Below, one piece after another: positions 41,870 through 50,565 of a stretch of 64,000 nucleotides of DNA. The stretch comes from Kitasatospora sp. MAA19 (GTDB lineage Bacteria; Actinomycetota; Actinomycetes; Streptomycetales; Streptomycetaceae). The notes beneath the pieces were generated by a model. The model was not told the DNA's origin. It ran no database searches and saw only the letters and a list, made by a program, of their open reading frames with translations. A program made the position numbers and the translations under genes. How positions within the stretch are numbered: position 1 is the stretch's first letter; every line of letters starts with the position of its first letter. The DNA is taken from positions 234,457 through 298,456 of the forward strand of contig NZ_JARXYZ010000006.1 of NCBI RefSeq assembly GCF_029894125.1, written 5' to 3'.

Positions 41870-42916
41870 GTGAACGGGGACCGGGACCGGGACCGGGACC
41901 GGGACCGGGACTGGGCCGCCACTCTGCGGTGGGTGGAGCGCGGCCTTCCCCCCGGCCACCGCGTCCGGGCGGTCACCGAACTACGGGGCGGCTGGACCTC
42001 GCGGATGCGGCGCCTGGACATCGACACCGGCAACGGCCCGGGGGCCGGCCCGGATCCGGACACGGACGCGGGCGCGGGCGCGGGGGTGGCCGCGGACGCG
42101 GCCTCGGGCGGGTACGCGCTGGTGCTGCGCTCGTTCGTCAAGCCCTTCTACCGGCGCCACGCGCCCGCCCTGCTGACCCGTGAGGCCGGTGTGCTGCGGC
42201 TGCTCGCGGACGGCGGCGTGCCGGCGGCGCGGCTGCACGCCCTGGACGCGGCGGGCGAGTTCTGCGACCACCCGTCGCTGGTGATGTCGCTGCTGCCCGG
42301 CGGTGTGCGGGTGGCGCAGGACGGAGACGTGGAGCGCCGGGCCGCCCTGCTGGCCGGTCAGCTGGCCGGCGTGCACGCCCTCGCGGTGGCGCCGCGCTCG
42401 CGGCCCCGTGCCTTCGAGGCGTGGACGGCGCCGGAGCGGGTGCGGGTGCCCGAGGCCACGGCGCGCCCCGGGGTGTGGCGGCGGGCGGTGGAGGTGATCC
42501 GCCGCGAGGTGCCCGCGCACCGGCCGTGCTTCCTGCACCGCGACTTCCACCCCGGCAACGTGCTGTTCACCGGGCAGGGCGCCGACCTGGCCGTCAGCGG
42601 GGTCGTGGACTGGGTGGAGACGTCCTGGGGCCCGGCCGACCTGGACGTGGCCCACTGCTCCACCGCCCTGGCCCTGCTGCACGGCGTGGACGCCGGCCTG
42701 GGCTTCGCCCCCCGCTACCTGGCGGCCGGCGGCACGCTGGAGGCGGATCCGGGCGCCCACCTGTACTGGCGGCTGCTGGACGCGCTGGCGTTCGCCCCGG
42801 ACGCGGAGAAGGTCGCCGTGCCGTGGCGGGAGCTGGGGCGCACCGACCTGACGCCGGCCCTGCTGGGCCGGCGTCTGGAGGACTACCTGGAGGCGCTGCT
42901 CGACCAGTACGCCTGA
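41870..42916 (+). CDS. Aminoglycoside-phosphotransferase-family kinase
   Basis: 348 aa kinase-like fold. The catalytic loop CFLHRDFHPGNVLF and the metal Asp in VVDWVETSWGPADLD are intact, so phosphotransfer activity is possible; substrates in this large family include antibiotics, choline and sugars. GTG 41870 gives NGDRDRDRDRDRDW, encoded by a five-fold GGGACC repeat (about 41881-41910). A second Gly/Ala/Asp-rich insertion lies at residues 50-75. Both low-complexity parts are absent from typical members. Confidence 0.8.
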   Translation: MNGDRDRDRDRDRDWAATLRWVERGLPPGHRVRAVTELRGGWTSRMRRLDIDTGNGPGAGPDPDTDAGAGAGVAADAASGGYALVLRSFVKPFYRRHAPALLTREAGVLRLLADGGVPAARLHALDAAGEFCDHPSLVMSLLPGGVRVAQDGDVERRAALLAGQLAGVHALAVAPRSRPRAFEAWTAPERVRVPEATARPGVWRRAVEVIRREVPAHRPCFLHRDFHPGNVLFTGQGADLAVSGVVDWVETSWGPADLDVAHCSTALALLHGVDAGLGFAPRYLAAGGTLEADPGAHLYWRLLDALAFAPDAEKVAVPWRELGRTDLTPALLGRRLEDYLEALLDQYA

Positions 42917-42949
42917 GCGCCGCTCACCGTTCGGTTCCCGGTGGGCGGC

Positions 42950-44083
42950 TCACGAGGCCTGCCCGGCCCCGGTGAACGCGGCGATCAGGGCGTGGGGCGT
43001 GTCGTCGCCGTTGAGGAGCTCGTGCAGCTGCGCGCCCTCGGCGGCGGCTTCGGCGCCGCGGGGGAACATGGCCCGCTCGTACGCGGCGAGGGCGGCCTCG
43101 ACGTCGCCGGGGTGCGCGGCGAGGGCCTGGCCGAGTTCGGCGCCGTCGAGCATGGCCAGGTTGGCGCCCTCGCCGTTGGGGGCCGCGAGGTGGGCGGCGT
43201 CGCCGAGCAGGGTCACCCCCGGCACCCGCTCCCACCGGTGGCCGATCGGCAGAGCGTAGTGGGGGCGCAGGAGCGGCGCGGTGTCGCCGTCGGTGATCAG
43301 CGCGGTGAGCTCCGGTGCCCAGCCGTCGAACTGCGCCGCGATCCGCGCCCTCGCCGCGGCGGCGTCGGTGAAGTCGACGGCGGCGAACCAGTCCTGCGTC
43401 CTGGCGAGCATCACGTAGGTGTGCAGGGTGTCGCCGCTCTCCCGGTGGGCGAAGATCTCCGCGCCCGGCGAGGGCGCCATCATCGACCCGCCGCCGACCG
43501 CCTTCGCGGCGGCCGGGTGGCGGGTGTCGGCGTCGAACAGGTAGGTCTCGACGAACGACGTGCCGGTGTACTCGGGGACGGCGGCGGACAGCAGCGGCCG
43601 CACCCGTGACCACGCGCCGTCCGCGCCGACCAGCAGGCCCGTGACGGCGGTGGTGCCGTCGGCGAACGTCACCTCGTGGCGGCCGGCTCCCAGGGCCCGG
43701 ACGCCGGCGGCCTTGTGGCCCCACCGGACGGTGCCGGCCGGCAGCGAGTCGAGCAGCATCTGCCGCAGTTCGGCGCGCTGCACCTCGGGGCGCCCGCCCG
43801 TGCCGTCGTCGGCCTTGTCGAGCAGGACGCTCCCGTCCCGGTCGAGGATCCGCATCGCCTGGCGGCCCTCCAGGACGAGGGCGTCGAACTCGTCCATCAG
43901 GCCGGCCGCCCGGACGGCGAGCTGCCCGTTGTCGTCGTGGATGTCGAGCATCCCGCCCTGCGAACGCGCCGCCGGCGAGGCCTCCGCCTCGTAGACGGCG
44001 GCCGGGATGCCGTGGAGGTGCAGGACCCGGGCGAGGGTCAGCCCGCCGAGTCCGGCGCCGATGATCGTGATGTCGGTGGTCAT
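42950..44083 (-). CDS. TetX-like FAD-dependent monooxygenase
   Basis: 377 aa class A flavoprotein hydroxylase. N-terminal FAD motif ITIIGAGLGGLTLARVLH, central GGRPEVQRAELRQMLLDSLP and C-terminal GVTLLGDAAHLAAPNGEGAN. The overall layout, including the MLDIHDDNGQLAVRAAGL region, matches the TetX group that inactivates tetracyclines by hydroxylation. Homologues act on other aromatics too, so resistance is not established. ATG 44083 begins directly with the FAD strand. Convergent with the kinase gene. Confidence 0.85.
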   Translation of the reverse strand: MTTDITIIGAGLGGLTLARVLHLHGIPAAVYEAEASPAARSQGGMLDIHDDNGQLAVRAAGLMDEFDALVLEGRQAMRILDRDGSVLLDKADDGTGGRPEVQRAELRQMLLDSLPAGTVRWGHKAAGVRALGAGRHEVTFADGTTAVTGLLVGADGAWSRVRPLLSAAVPEYTGTSFVETYLFDADTRHPAAAKAVGGGSMMAPSPGAEIFAHRESGDTLHTYVMLARTQDWFAAVDFTDAAAARARIAAQFDGWAPELTALITDGDTAPLLRPHYALPIGHRWERVPGVTLLGDAAHLAAPNGEGANLAMLDGAELGQALAAHPGDVEAALAAYERAMFPRGAEAAAEGAQLHELLNGDDTPHALIAAFTGAGQAS

Positions 44084-44260
44084 GGTGGTTCCCTGCCTGT
44101 CGCGCGCCTGCCGGATGGGCACCCGGCCTGTCTCCGGAAAGGTCCCAGAGCCCACCGGCAGGCCGCTGACAGGCCACCGGCACCACACCCACAGCCCCGG
44201 CAGGCGACCGTCACCACGCCCGCGCCGCCCGGTCGCCCGGGGGCCGGGAGAGCCCAAGGC

Positions 44261-44452
44261 TCAGGCCGGGGGCCGCGCAGGCACGCGGTCCGCGACGGCC
44301 CGCAGCAGGGCGTGCGCGCTGCCGGGGGCGGCCGTCCAGCGCCGCACCTCGGCGCGGACGGCGCGACGGTGGGGGCTCAACGCCCGTACGGGGAGGGAGA
44401 ACTGGCCGTGCAGGCACCACCACCGCACGGCCCGGTCGAGCGGGCGCCTCAC
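44261..44452 (-). CDS. Small hypothetical protein of WhiJ locus 2
   Basis: 63 aa, rich in Arg and Trp (VRRPLDRAVRWWCLHGQFSL). The GTG start overlaps the upstream stop by GTGA, making it the third member of a coupled unit with the 108-aa and ATP-binding genes. No family recognised. Confidence 0.5.
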   Translation of the reverse strand: MRRPLDRAVRWWCLHGQFSLPVRALSPHRRAVRAEVRRWTAAPGSAHALLRAVADRVPARPPA

Positions 44453-44775
44453 GCCGGCTCCGGCGGGTCGCCGGCGACAGCGGCAGCGGTGTCGTCGGCG
44501 GGGCGCAGGTAGATCGGGTGGGCGTGCAGGCCGACGAAGGCGATCGCGCGCAGCGCGCCGACGTCGGTGAGCCGTTGGGCGATGCGGGCGGTGGCCTCGG
44601 GGGCGAAGAGGTCGGCGAGGCAGCCGGCGTGGTCGTCGTCCAGGGGCAGGTGGGCCAGGCCGGCGCGCACGGCCGCCAGGGCGTCGGCGAGCCTGGTGAA
44701 GGTGGCGGTCTCGGTGACGCCGCCGATCTCGACGGTGACGGGGTGCGGGTACTCGTGCGGCGGGGTCGTGGTCAC
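44449..44775 (-). CDS. Hypothetical protein coupled to HATPase gene
   Basis: 108 aa. An N-terminal strand YPHPVTVEIGGVTETATFTR and helical middle LADLFAPEATARIAQRLTDV suggest a compact alpha/beta protein. Starts with GTG overlapping the ATP-binding gene stop and overlaps the next gene likewise, so the three are made together. A truncated, near-identical copy lies at 41450-41640. Function unknown; neighbours suggest a role in signalling with the ATPase-domain protein. Confidence 0.65.
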   Translation of the reverse strand: MTTTPPHEYPHPVTVEIGGVTETATFTRLADALAAVRAGLAHLPLDDDHAGCLADLFAPEATARIAQRLTDVGALRAIAFVGLHAHPIYLRPADDTAAAVAGDPPEPA

Positions 44776-45299
44776 GCGGCGGCGCCGGTCTGCGGTCCGA
44801 GGACCGCCCACACCGCCTTGCCGACCCCGCCCGGGCGGGGGCTGCAGCCCCACCGGAGGGCGAGTTCGGACACCAGCCACAGTCCCCGCCCGCACTGCTC
44901 GTCCGCGTTCGTGTGGCGCAGCACGGGCTGTTGGGTGCCGGCGTCGTGGACCTCCAGTCTGAGGTCGTCGGCCGAGAGGGCGAGGCGTACGTACAGCAGC
45001 CGGTCGCGCGGGGTGCGGGCGTGCTGGACGGCGTTGGTGACGAGTTCGCCGAGCACCAACTCGCCGGTGAAGCCGAACGGTTCGGTGCTGTTGTGGTCGT
45101 CGAGGAAGTCGCGCAGCAGCCCCCGGGCGGTGGGCACGGACTTCTTGTGGCGCGGCAGCCAGCAGGTGCACTCCCCCGCCGTCTCGGGCTGCTCCTTCAA
45201 CATTTCGGACATGGCCTCACTCGTCTCGGGGTTGTCCGGGGTGCCGGAGTTCGGCCGCTCCGGCCCGCGCCGCCGGGCCGCTGGTTGATCGTTCGTCAT
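44772..45299 (-). CDS. RsbW-like ATP-binding (HATPase) regulatory protein
   Basis: About 175 aa with a GHKL ATPase domain lacking any histidine-phosphotransfer part. N-box GELVLGELVTNAVQHA, G1 box VHDAGTQQP and G2 box QCGRGLWLVSELAL are present. Such Streptomyces proteins resemble anti-sigma kinases and usually accompany XRE/DUF397 pairs, as here. ATG 45299 with GAGGG upstream is chosen; a later ATG (MSEMLKEQ) is possible. Divergent from the XRE regulator across 130 bases. Confidence 0.85.
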   Translation of the reverse strand: MTNDQPAARRRGPERPNSGTPDNPETSEAMSEMLKEQPETAGECTCWLPRHKKSVPTARGLLRDFLDDHNSTEPFGFTGELVLGELVTNAVQHARTPRDRLLYVRLALSADDLRLEVHDAGTQQPVLRHTNADEQCGRGLWLVSELALRWGCSPRPGGVGKAVWAVLGPQTGAAA

Positions 45300-45428
45300 G
45301 ATGAGCCCTCTGTAGCACTTGATCGCCGCGCACAATCTCACTGTGCGTACATCAAGCGTCGCTCTGAGCGGCTACCCTGGGAAGGGTGACCACGTGTCAC
45401 GCCACGATTGGGCACATGGAGGGTGAGC

Positions 45429-46289
45429 ATGGGGTTCCAACCAAACGAGCTGGATCCCGGGCGGTCGGCGCGAGACCAGTTCGGTTGGGAGATGCGTGCC
45501 CATCGTGACCGAGCGCGTATGTCGCTCGACCAGCTTGCCAAGATCGTCAATATCTCGAAGGGCCATCTCGGGCGGGTCGAACGCGCCGAGTCGATGCCGC
45601 CGCCGGACCTGCCACGCATGCTGGACGCGGCATTCGGCACCGACGGCCGGTTCGACCGCGTCTACCAGTTGGCCAAGAACGAGAAGTTCCCCGGCAAGTA
45701 CCGGCAGGCCATTCAGATCGAGGGACAGGCCGCCATCATCGAGGAGTACGCCGCTGCCACCATCCCAGGCCTGTTGCAAATTCCTTCCTTCGCCCGGTGC
45801 TCACTGCGTGCAGGCCAACAGCACGCTACCGAGGAAGAGATCAACGCACTGCTCGTCGCACGACTCGAACGCCAGAAGCGGTTGGATTCCACGACGCCTC
45901 CGCGCTGTTGGTTCATTCTGGACGAGGCGACGCTCCGGCGACCGGTCGGCGGGCTCCACGTGATGTGCGAGCAACTCGCCTCTCTCTCAGCCGAAAAACG
46001 CTCCTTCATCACGCTCCAAGTCCTGCCCTTCGCAGCCGGCGAACACCCAGAGATGGGCGGCTCCCTCATGCTGTACACCCTCCCAGCGGGCGGTGAGATC
46101 GCTTGGGCAGAAGGCGCGAAGAACGGTGAGGTCATCGACGAAATGCCCAGGGTCGCAGAACGGCGTGAGTCCTACGATCTACTGAGGGCCCAGGCCCTGT
46201 CGCCCCGGGACTCCCGGGCGATGATCAGGCTCATTCTGAAGGAGTACGGCCGTGCGAGCAGAAATGCAGGAGAAGTGGCGCAAGAGTAG
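45429..46289 (+). CDS. XRE-family regulator with DUF5753 domain (WhiJ-type)
   Basis: 286 aa. The HTH is at residues 18-72 (MRAHRDRARMSLDQLAKIVN; ISKGHLGRVERAESMP). The DUF5753 domain follows, with IPGLLQIPSFAR and FILDEATLRRPVGG. Second complete WhiJ-type regulator in the window, forming locus 2 with a DUF397 gene overlapping its 3' end by 38 bases and a divergent HATPase gene. Probably autoregulated through the intergenic region. Confidence 0.9.
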   Translation: MGFQPNELDPGRSARDQFGWEMRAHRDRARMSLDQLAKIVNISKGHLGRVERAESMPPPDLPRMLDAAFGTDGRFDRVYQLAKNEKFPGKYRQAIQIEGQAAIIEEYAAATIPGLLQIPSFARCSLRAGQQHATEEEINALLVARLERQKRLDSTTPPRCWFILDEATLRRPVGGLHVMCEQLASLSAEKRSFITLQVLPFAAGEHPEMGGSLMLYTLPAGGEIAWAEGAKNGEVIDEMPRVAERRESYDLLRAQALSPRDSRAMIRLILKEYGRASRNAGEVAQE

Positions 46290-46452
46290 CCACAGCAACA
46301 ATGACGGCGGTGTCTGTGTCGAGGTCGACGACGCACACCCGGGCCGTGTCCGGGACTCCAAGGACCCCGACGGCCCCCGGCTGGCCTTCTCCCCCGACGC
46401 CTGGCGGTCCTTCGTGACGGCCGTGCGCGGCGGGGAGTTCGGCCAGGTCTGA
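46252..46452 (+). CDS. DUF397 protein, partner of second XRE regulator
   Basis: 66 aa with KWRKSSHSNNDGGVCVEVDD, VRDSKDPDGPRLAF and AWRSFVTAVRGGEFGQ, the full DUF397 pattern. GTG 46252 lies inside the XRE coding region behind GGAG, so the pair is co-translated. It is expected to modulate the adjacent regulator. Confidence 0.9.
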   Translation: MRAEMQEKWRKSSHSNNDGGVCVEVDDAHPGRVRDSKDPDGPRLAFSPDAWRSFVTAVRGGEFGQV

Positions 46453-46463
46453 CGAACGGCGCA

Positions 46464-46496
46464 TCCGGGCCCCTGCCGCTGCGGCAGGGGCCCGGA
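46464..46496 (+). terminator. Terminator hairpin of WhiJ locus 2
   Basis: TCCGGGCCCCTGCCG pairs with CGGCAGGGGCCCGGA around CTG, 12 bases after the DUF397 stop. Confidence 0.75.
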
Positions 46497-46556
46497 CACT
46501 TCCACGGCTCCCCGAGGACGGCGGCATGACCGGCTCGGAATTGCCGAGGCCGCTGG

Positions 46557-46880
46557 ATGGCGATGGCCCAGCAGGCGGGCGCTCGCGGCGGGGTCCGGGC
46601 CGCGGTCTGGGCCGACCAGGGCTTCGCCGGCCGCCTGGTCGGCTGGACCGCCCAGATTCTTGGCCGCGAGCTGGACATCGTCCGTAAAAACCCTGGCCAG
46701 CGCGGCTTCCAGGTCCAGCCCAAGCGGTGGGCGAGCGGACCTTCTCGTGGCTGACCGCGCCCGCCGCCTCGCCCGTGACGACGGGACCAGCCCGGCTCGC
46801 TCCGAGACCGTGATCCGTTGGGCGGTGACCGGCATCATGGTCCGCCGTCCCACCCGAGGGCAACCGGCCTCACGGCCTGG
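46557..46880 (+). pseudogene. IS5-family transposase C-terminal relic
   Basis: AAVWADQGFAGRLVGWTAQI and LDIVRKNPGQRGFQVQPKRW match the second-Asp region and linker of an IS5-like transposase. After a frameshift near 46730 the reading continues as RRLARDDGTSPARSETVIRW. The N-terminal half and the conserved VERTFSW segment in one frame are lost. Not functional. Confidence 0.7.
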
Positions 46881-46952
46881 CCCGCGCTTGACAACGACGT
46901 ACACCGCCGCCCCGTGACGAGCTGAAGGCACACGGCCTGGTTGGATGCAGGT

Positions 46953-47447
46953 ATGAACAGCGGCAGCCATCAGGCATCGGGTCTCTCGAAGAGCGTCTGG
47001 AGCGATACCGACTTCGAGGAGATGGGCTGGCACGACGCCACCATCCACGGCCTGTATGTCCAGCAAACCGATGACATCCTGCCTCGGCTTCTGCTCGACC
47101 TCGACTACATCATCCGCTGGGTCCACCCAGTCCGGCCCGCGAAGAACTTCTTCTTCTGGATCGCCCCTGCGACGCTCGTCTTCGAAGACGTCTGGGACCT
47201 TGAGGGCGACCTTGGTTTCAAGGGCATGCACCCGGAACTGGAGATAGACGAGGTGCACCGGCTGGCGCCGGACGACGGCCGGCGGGATCTGCCGCAATGG
47301 CACGTCCAGGGCCACGCATTCGACCTGAAGTTCCGCGCGTCGGGCTTCCGCCAGTACTTCCGCCGTGCCCCGCAGCTCACGTCGACACAGGTCCTGTCCG
47401 ACGCCGAGCGCGGAGGTTGCTGCTTCACCGAGGTCGGCTTCGGCTGA
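46953..47447 (+). CDS. Hypothetical protein, immunity-protein-like composition
   Basis: 164 aa, acidic, no signal peptide. MGWHDATIHGLYVQQTDDIL, then LLLDLDYIIRWVHP and FFFWIAPATLVFEDV resemble small alpha/beta proteins found beside polymorphic toxins and in Streptomyces arms. The LDLDYI..W motif looks conserved, but I cannot name the family with certainty. ATG 46953 is the best start, with weak ribosome-binding sequence. No toxin gene adjoins it. Confidence 0.65.
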   Translation: MNSGSHQASGLSKSVWSDTDFEEMGWHDATIHGLYVQQTDDILPRLLLDLDYIIRWVHPVRPAKNFFFWIAPATLVFEDVWDLEGDLGFKGMHPELEIDEVHRLAPDDGRRDLPQWHVQGHAFDLKFRASGFRQYFRRAPQLTSTQVLSDAERGGCCFTEVGFG

Positions 47448-47655
47448 GCGAGTTCGGCACCCTGGCCTCGACCGGAAGCGGGCAACACCCAGGCCCGGCA
47501 AAGGCCACATGGCAGATCTCAAACGCCCACTGACAGGTGGTCTCGGCCGTTTGCCGGGTGAGTTCGGTGGACTGAGTGGCGGCCCTGACGCCGTCACCAT
47601 GCCGGTGCCTCGAATTCCGTGGCGGTCCGGTACCGGTGGTGGTCATCCTGGACGG

Positions 47656-48486
47656 ATGGGTGATCGTGCGAACGTTGTCGTTGTCCGCGAGAGCGGCGAG
47701 TACGAGCTGTACCTGTCGCGGTTCGGGGCGATAGGAATCGACCTCGACCTCCTGGCCGGGCCGGCGGAGGCTCTCTCGATGGCCCGGCACCTGAAAGCGG
47801 TCGACTGGTGGCTGGACGATGTGCACTGCCAGGGTGCGGCACTGCTCGACCTCGGCCGGAAGGTGCTGATGCTGTTCGCCTGGGAAGGGCCGAGCGCCGA
47901 GATGCGCCACAGGGCAGCCACCCTGGAACTGTTGCAGGAAGCATGGACGGGGTGGGAGGTCCGGTGGATGTACGACGGCCCGGCCGAGCTGCGGACGTAC
48001 CTGGGGCTGGACCCCGGACACGTCCGTGCTCGTGGGAGCGGGCTTGCCGTGGGGCCGCTGCTCGAACCAGACGACGAGGAACTGGCGGACCCCGAGCCGA
48101 TGCTTGCGGTGGTGACGGTCGGAACGGAGCACTGCTACGTGCTGGCGAACATCAGCGACCATCCGGTCCGGGAGGGGGCTGCACTGCTCGACCGCCTGGC
48201 GGGCGGCCCCGAGCACGGGGTCTGCCGGGCGCCGGCCGATGCCGGCATCCACGTTGATCCGCTGCGCCGGCGGGTGGGCTGGTGGGTGCTCGGGGCGTCG
48301 GCACAGGCCTACGAGATGCCGCAGCGATGGCCTGGTTGGACGGTGGAGTTCTGGCAGGACCGCTGGGAGGAGCACGTACTGACGGCGCCCGGACGCTTCT
48401 CGCCACCGCCGGTCGACCACGCAAGGGCGCTGGCGGACGTACGGAGCGCGGCCGAACGCCGTCGAGAGACACGGACACGCCCGTGA
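47656..48486 (+). CDS. Hypothetical protein, 276 aa
   Basis: Begins MGDRANVVVVRESGEYELYL, a strand-rich opening, followed by GPAEALSMARHLKAVDWWLD and DLGRKVLMLFAWEG; Trp-rich throughout. No signal peptide or membrane segment. The frame is open upstream, but ATG 47656 marks the first protein-like sequence. Comparable proteins occur in Streptomyces without assigned function. Codon usage is typical, so it is probably expressed. Confidence 0.65.
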   Translation: MGDRANVVVVRESGEYELYLSRFGAIGIDLDLLAGPAEALSMARHLKAVDWWLDDVHCQGAALLDLGRKVLMLFAWEGPSAEMRHRAATLELLQEAWTGWEVRWMYDGPAELRTYLGLDPGHVRARGSGLAVGPLLEPDDEELADPEPMLAVVTVGTEHCYVLANISDHPVREGAALLDRLAGGPEHGVCRAPADAGIHVDPLRRRVGWWVLGASAQAYEMPQRWPGWTVEFWQDRWEEHVLTAPGRFSPPPVDHARALADVRSAAERRRETRTRP

Positions 48487-48577
48487 GCGACTGTGCCGAC
48501 TCGTCGAGATCGGTTGGCAAACGGCCGAGATCACCTGTCAGAGGACACCGGTTGGCTTCTCGGGGCTTCGGCTGACC

Positions 48578-48778
48578 GGCCCTGCGGGACTGCGCCGACG
48601 TGCTGGCCGACCCGGCGAACCTGGAGCGCACCATCGGCCAGACCGCCCTCGGCCTGACCGCCCTCGGCCGGATCGGCGAGGTCCCGGACATCGCCGACGC
48701 GGTCGCCTTCCTCGCCTTCGACGACGCCCGCCGGATCACCGGCACCAGGATCGACGTCACCGGCGGCGTCAACCTGTG
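48578..48778 (+). pseudogene. SDR C-terminal fragment
   Basis: NLERTIGQTALGLTALGRIG, EVPDIADAVAFLAFDDARRI and TGTRIDVTGGVNL are the C-terminal 65 residues of a classical short-chain dehydrogenase. The Rossmann motif and the catalytic Tyr-Lys are absent and no start codon is associated. Gene remnant. Confidence 0.75.
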
Positions 48779-48822
48779 ACGACCCCCACGAGAAGGCCGC
48801 ACCCGGGCCGGGCGGCACGGCA

Positions 48823-50565
48823 CTACCGGAGGCCAGACGCCCCCGGCCCCGGCGGCGCGGCCGGGGGTCCGAACCACACGTGCAGGGCCGCGCGCAGCTG
48901 TTCGGCGGCAGCGGTGGTGTGGGGCGGGGCGCAGGGTGGTGCGACCCAGGCGGCGTGGCCGTCCGGGCGTACGAGCACCGCGGGCGTGTCCGGCAGGGCG
49001 CCGGGCCGTACCGCGGCCGCGCGCACCCGGTCGGCCCAGGGTGCGGCCGCCGTGCGCAGCGCCTGCGCCGCCGGGTCGTGCGCCAGGAGCAGGACGGCGG
49101 CGCCGGTGCGGGCCAGCAGCGGTAGCAGGGCGCCGTGTTGCAGGGGGACGTCCGGGACCATCGCGCCCTCCCAGGGGTGGCCGCTGCCGTGGTGGACCGG
49201 GTAGCGGGTGGCGATGCCGGTGATCTCCTCGGCGAGGCGCCCGGCCGTCTCCTTCGTCTGCGCCAGTTCGGCGAGCAGGTCGCGCAGCGGCGCCAACTCC
49301 TCGTCCCCGGCGGCGAGCAGCGCCTGCGCGCGGGTGTTGCGCAGCAGCCTGGCGCCGGCCGTGTGGCGTTCGGTGTGGTAGGTGTCCAGGAGGGTTTGGG
49401 GGGCTTGCCCGCGGGCGACGAGGGCGAGTTTCCAGCCGAGGTTCATCGCGTCGTCGATGGCCGCGTTGACGCCGATGGCGCCGGCGGGCGGGTGGATGTG
49501 GGCGGCGTCGCCCGCCAGCAGCACCCGGCCGTGGCGCAGCCGTTCGGCCAGGCGGGCGGCGTCGCCGAAGCGGGTGAGCCAGTGGGCGTGGGCGATTGGG
49601 ACGTGCCGTCCCAGCGCCTGGTCCAGTACCTGCTGGAAGCGGGGCAGGGTGAGCGGCTCGTGCCGGTCCTTGGGCGGGTGGGGGTCGGCGGTGATGAGGC
49701 GGACGTAGCCGGGTCTGGGGATGGCGAAGACGGTGCCGTTGTCGCCGGCGCTCACGCCGTAGGGGATCGCTTGCGGGTGAGTCAGGACCACGTCCCCGAG
49801 GAGGGTGAAGCGGCGGGCGGGGGTGCCGGGGAAGGCGATGCCGGCGAGTTCGCGTACCGTGCTGCGGCCGCCGTCGCAGCCGGCCAGCCAGCCGGCGCGC
49901 AGCTGCGCGGGCCCGTGCGGGGTGTCGGCGTGGGCGTGGACGCCGTCGTCGTCGAGGTCGAGGGCGGTCAGGCGGTGGCCGCGCAGGATGCGTACTCCCA
50001 GGGCGGTGGCCCGTTCGGTGAGGATCTCCTCCACCCTGGTCTGGGCGATGCCCAGGACGTAGGGGTGGCGGGTGCGCATGGCGGCCAGGTCGAGGTGGGC
50101 CTTGGCGGTGAACGCGGTGGTGGCCACGGTGGGGCCCTCGGCGAGGAGGCCATCGGCCAGGCCCCGGCGTTCCAGCAGTTCCAGGCTGCGGGCGTTGAGG
50201 TTGAAGCCGCGGCAGAAGCCGGGCGGGGCGAGGTGGCGTTCCAGGAGGACGGTGCGGACCTTGGCCAGGGCCAGTTCGCAGGCCAGCATCAGGCCGGCGG
50301 GGCCGGCGCCGACCACCAGGACGTCCGCGTCGGCGGCCTCGGCGGCGGGCGCGGGGGCGGGGGCGGGGGCGGGGGCGGGTAAGCGCTGTCCGGTGCGGGC
50401 CGCCACGGGCGCGGGAGCCGTGGCGGGTGCGGGGACGGCGGTGGGCGCGGGCGCGGGTGCGGGCGTGGGCGTGGGTGCGGGTGCGGGCGTGGGTGCGGGC
50501 GCGGGTGCGGGGGTGGGTGCGGGCGCGGGTGCGGGTGCGGGGGTGGGTACGGGGGTGTCAGGCAT
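48823..50565 (-). CDS. FAD-dependent aromatic hydroxylase with Pro-Ala-repeat N-terminus
   Basis: 580 aa. Residues 1-78 are almost pure Ala/Pro/Thr repeats. The enzyme proper starts at DADVLVVGAGPAGLMLACEL (FAD), with a middle CDGGRSTVRELAGIAFPG motif and C-terminal GRVLLAGDAAHIHPPAGAIG, as in PgaE/MhpA/rifampicin-type class A hydroxylases. A thioredoxin-like C-terminal part is probably present. The start overlaps the PadR stop by eight bases, so repressor and enzyme are co-expressed. It may hydroxylate and inactivate an aromatic antibiotic or act as a tailoring enzyme; context favours an inducible detoxification unit. Confidence 0.88.
   Translation of the reverse strand: MPDTPVPTPAPAPAPAPTPAPAPAPTPAPAPTPTPAPAPAPTAVPAPATAPAPVAARTGQRLPAPAPAPAPAPAAEAADADVLVVGAGPAGLMLACELALAKVRTVLLERHLAPPGFCRGFNLNARSLELLERRGLADGLLAEGPTVATTAFTAKAHLDLAAMRTRHPYVLGIAQTRVEEILTERATALGVRILRGHRLTALDLDDDGVHAHADTPHGPAQLRAGWLAGCDGGRSTVRELAGIAFPGTPARRFTLLGDVVLTHPQAIPYGVSAGDNGTVFAIPRPGYVRLITADPHPPKDRHEPLTLPRFQQVLDQALGRHVPIAHAHWLTRFGDAARLAERLRHGRVLLAGDAAHIHPPAGAIGVNAAIDDAMNLGWKLALVARGQAPQTLLDTYHTERHTAGARLLRNTRAQALLAAGDEELAPLRDLLAELAQTKETAGRLAEEITGIATRYPVHHGSGHPWEGAMVPDVPLQHGALLPLLARTGAAVLLLAHDPAAQALRTAAAPWADRVRAAAVRPGALPDTPAVLVRPDGHAAWVAPPCAPPHTTAAAEQLRAALHVWFGPPAAPPGPGASGLR
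50345..50550. repeat. GC-rich hexamer repeats encoding Pro-Ala tract
   Basis: Runs of GGGGGCGGGCGC-like and GGGTGCGGGCGC-like units cover about 200 bases inside the N-terminal coding part of the hydroxylase gene. Confidence 0.8.
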
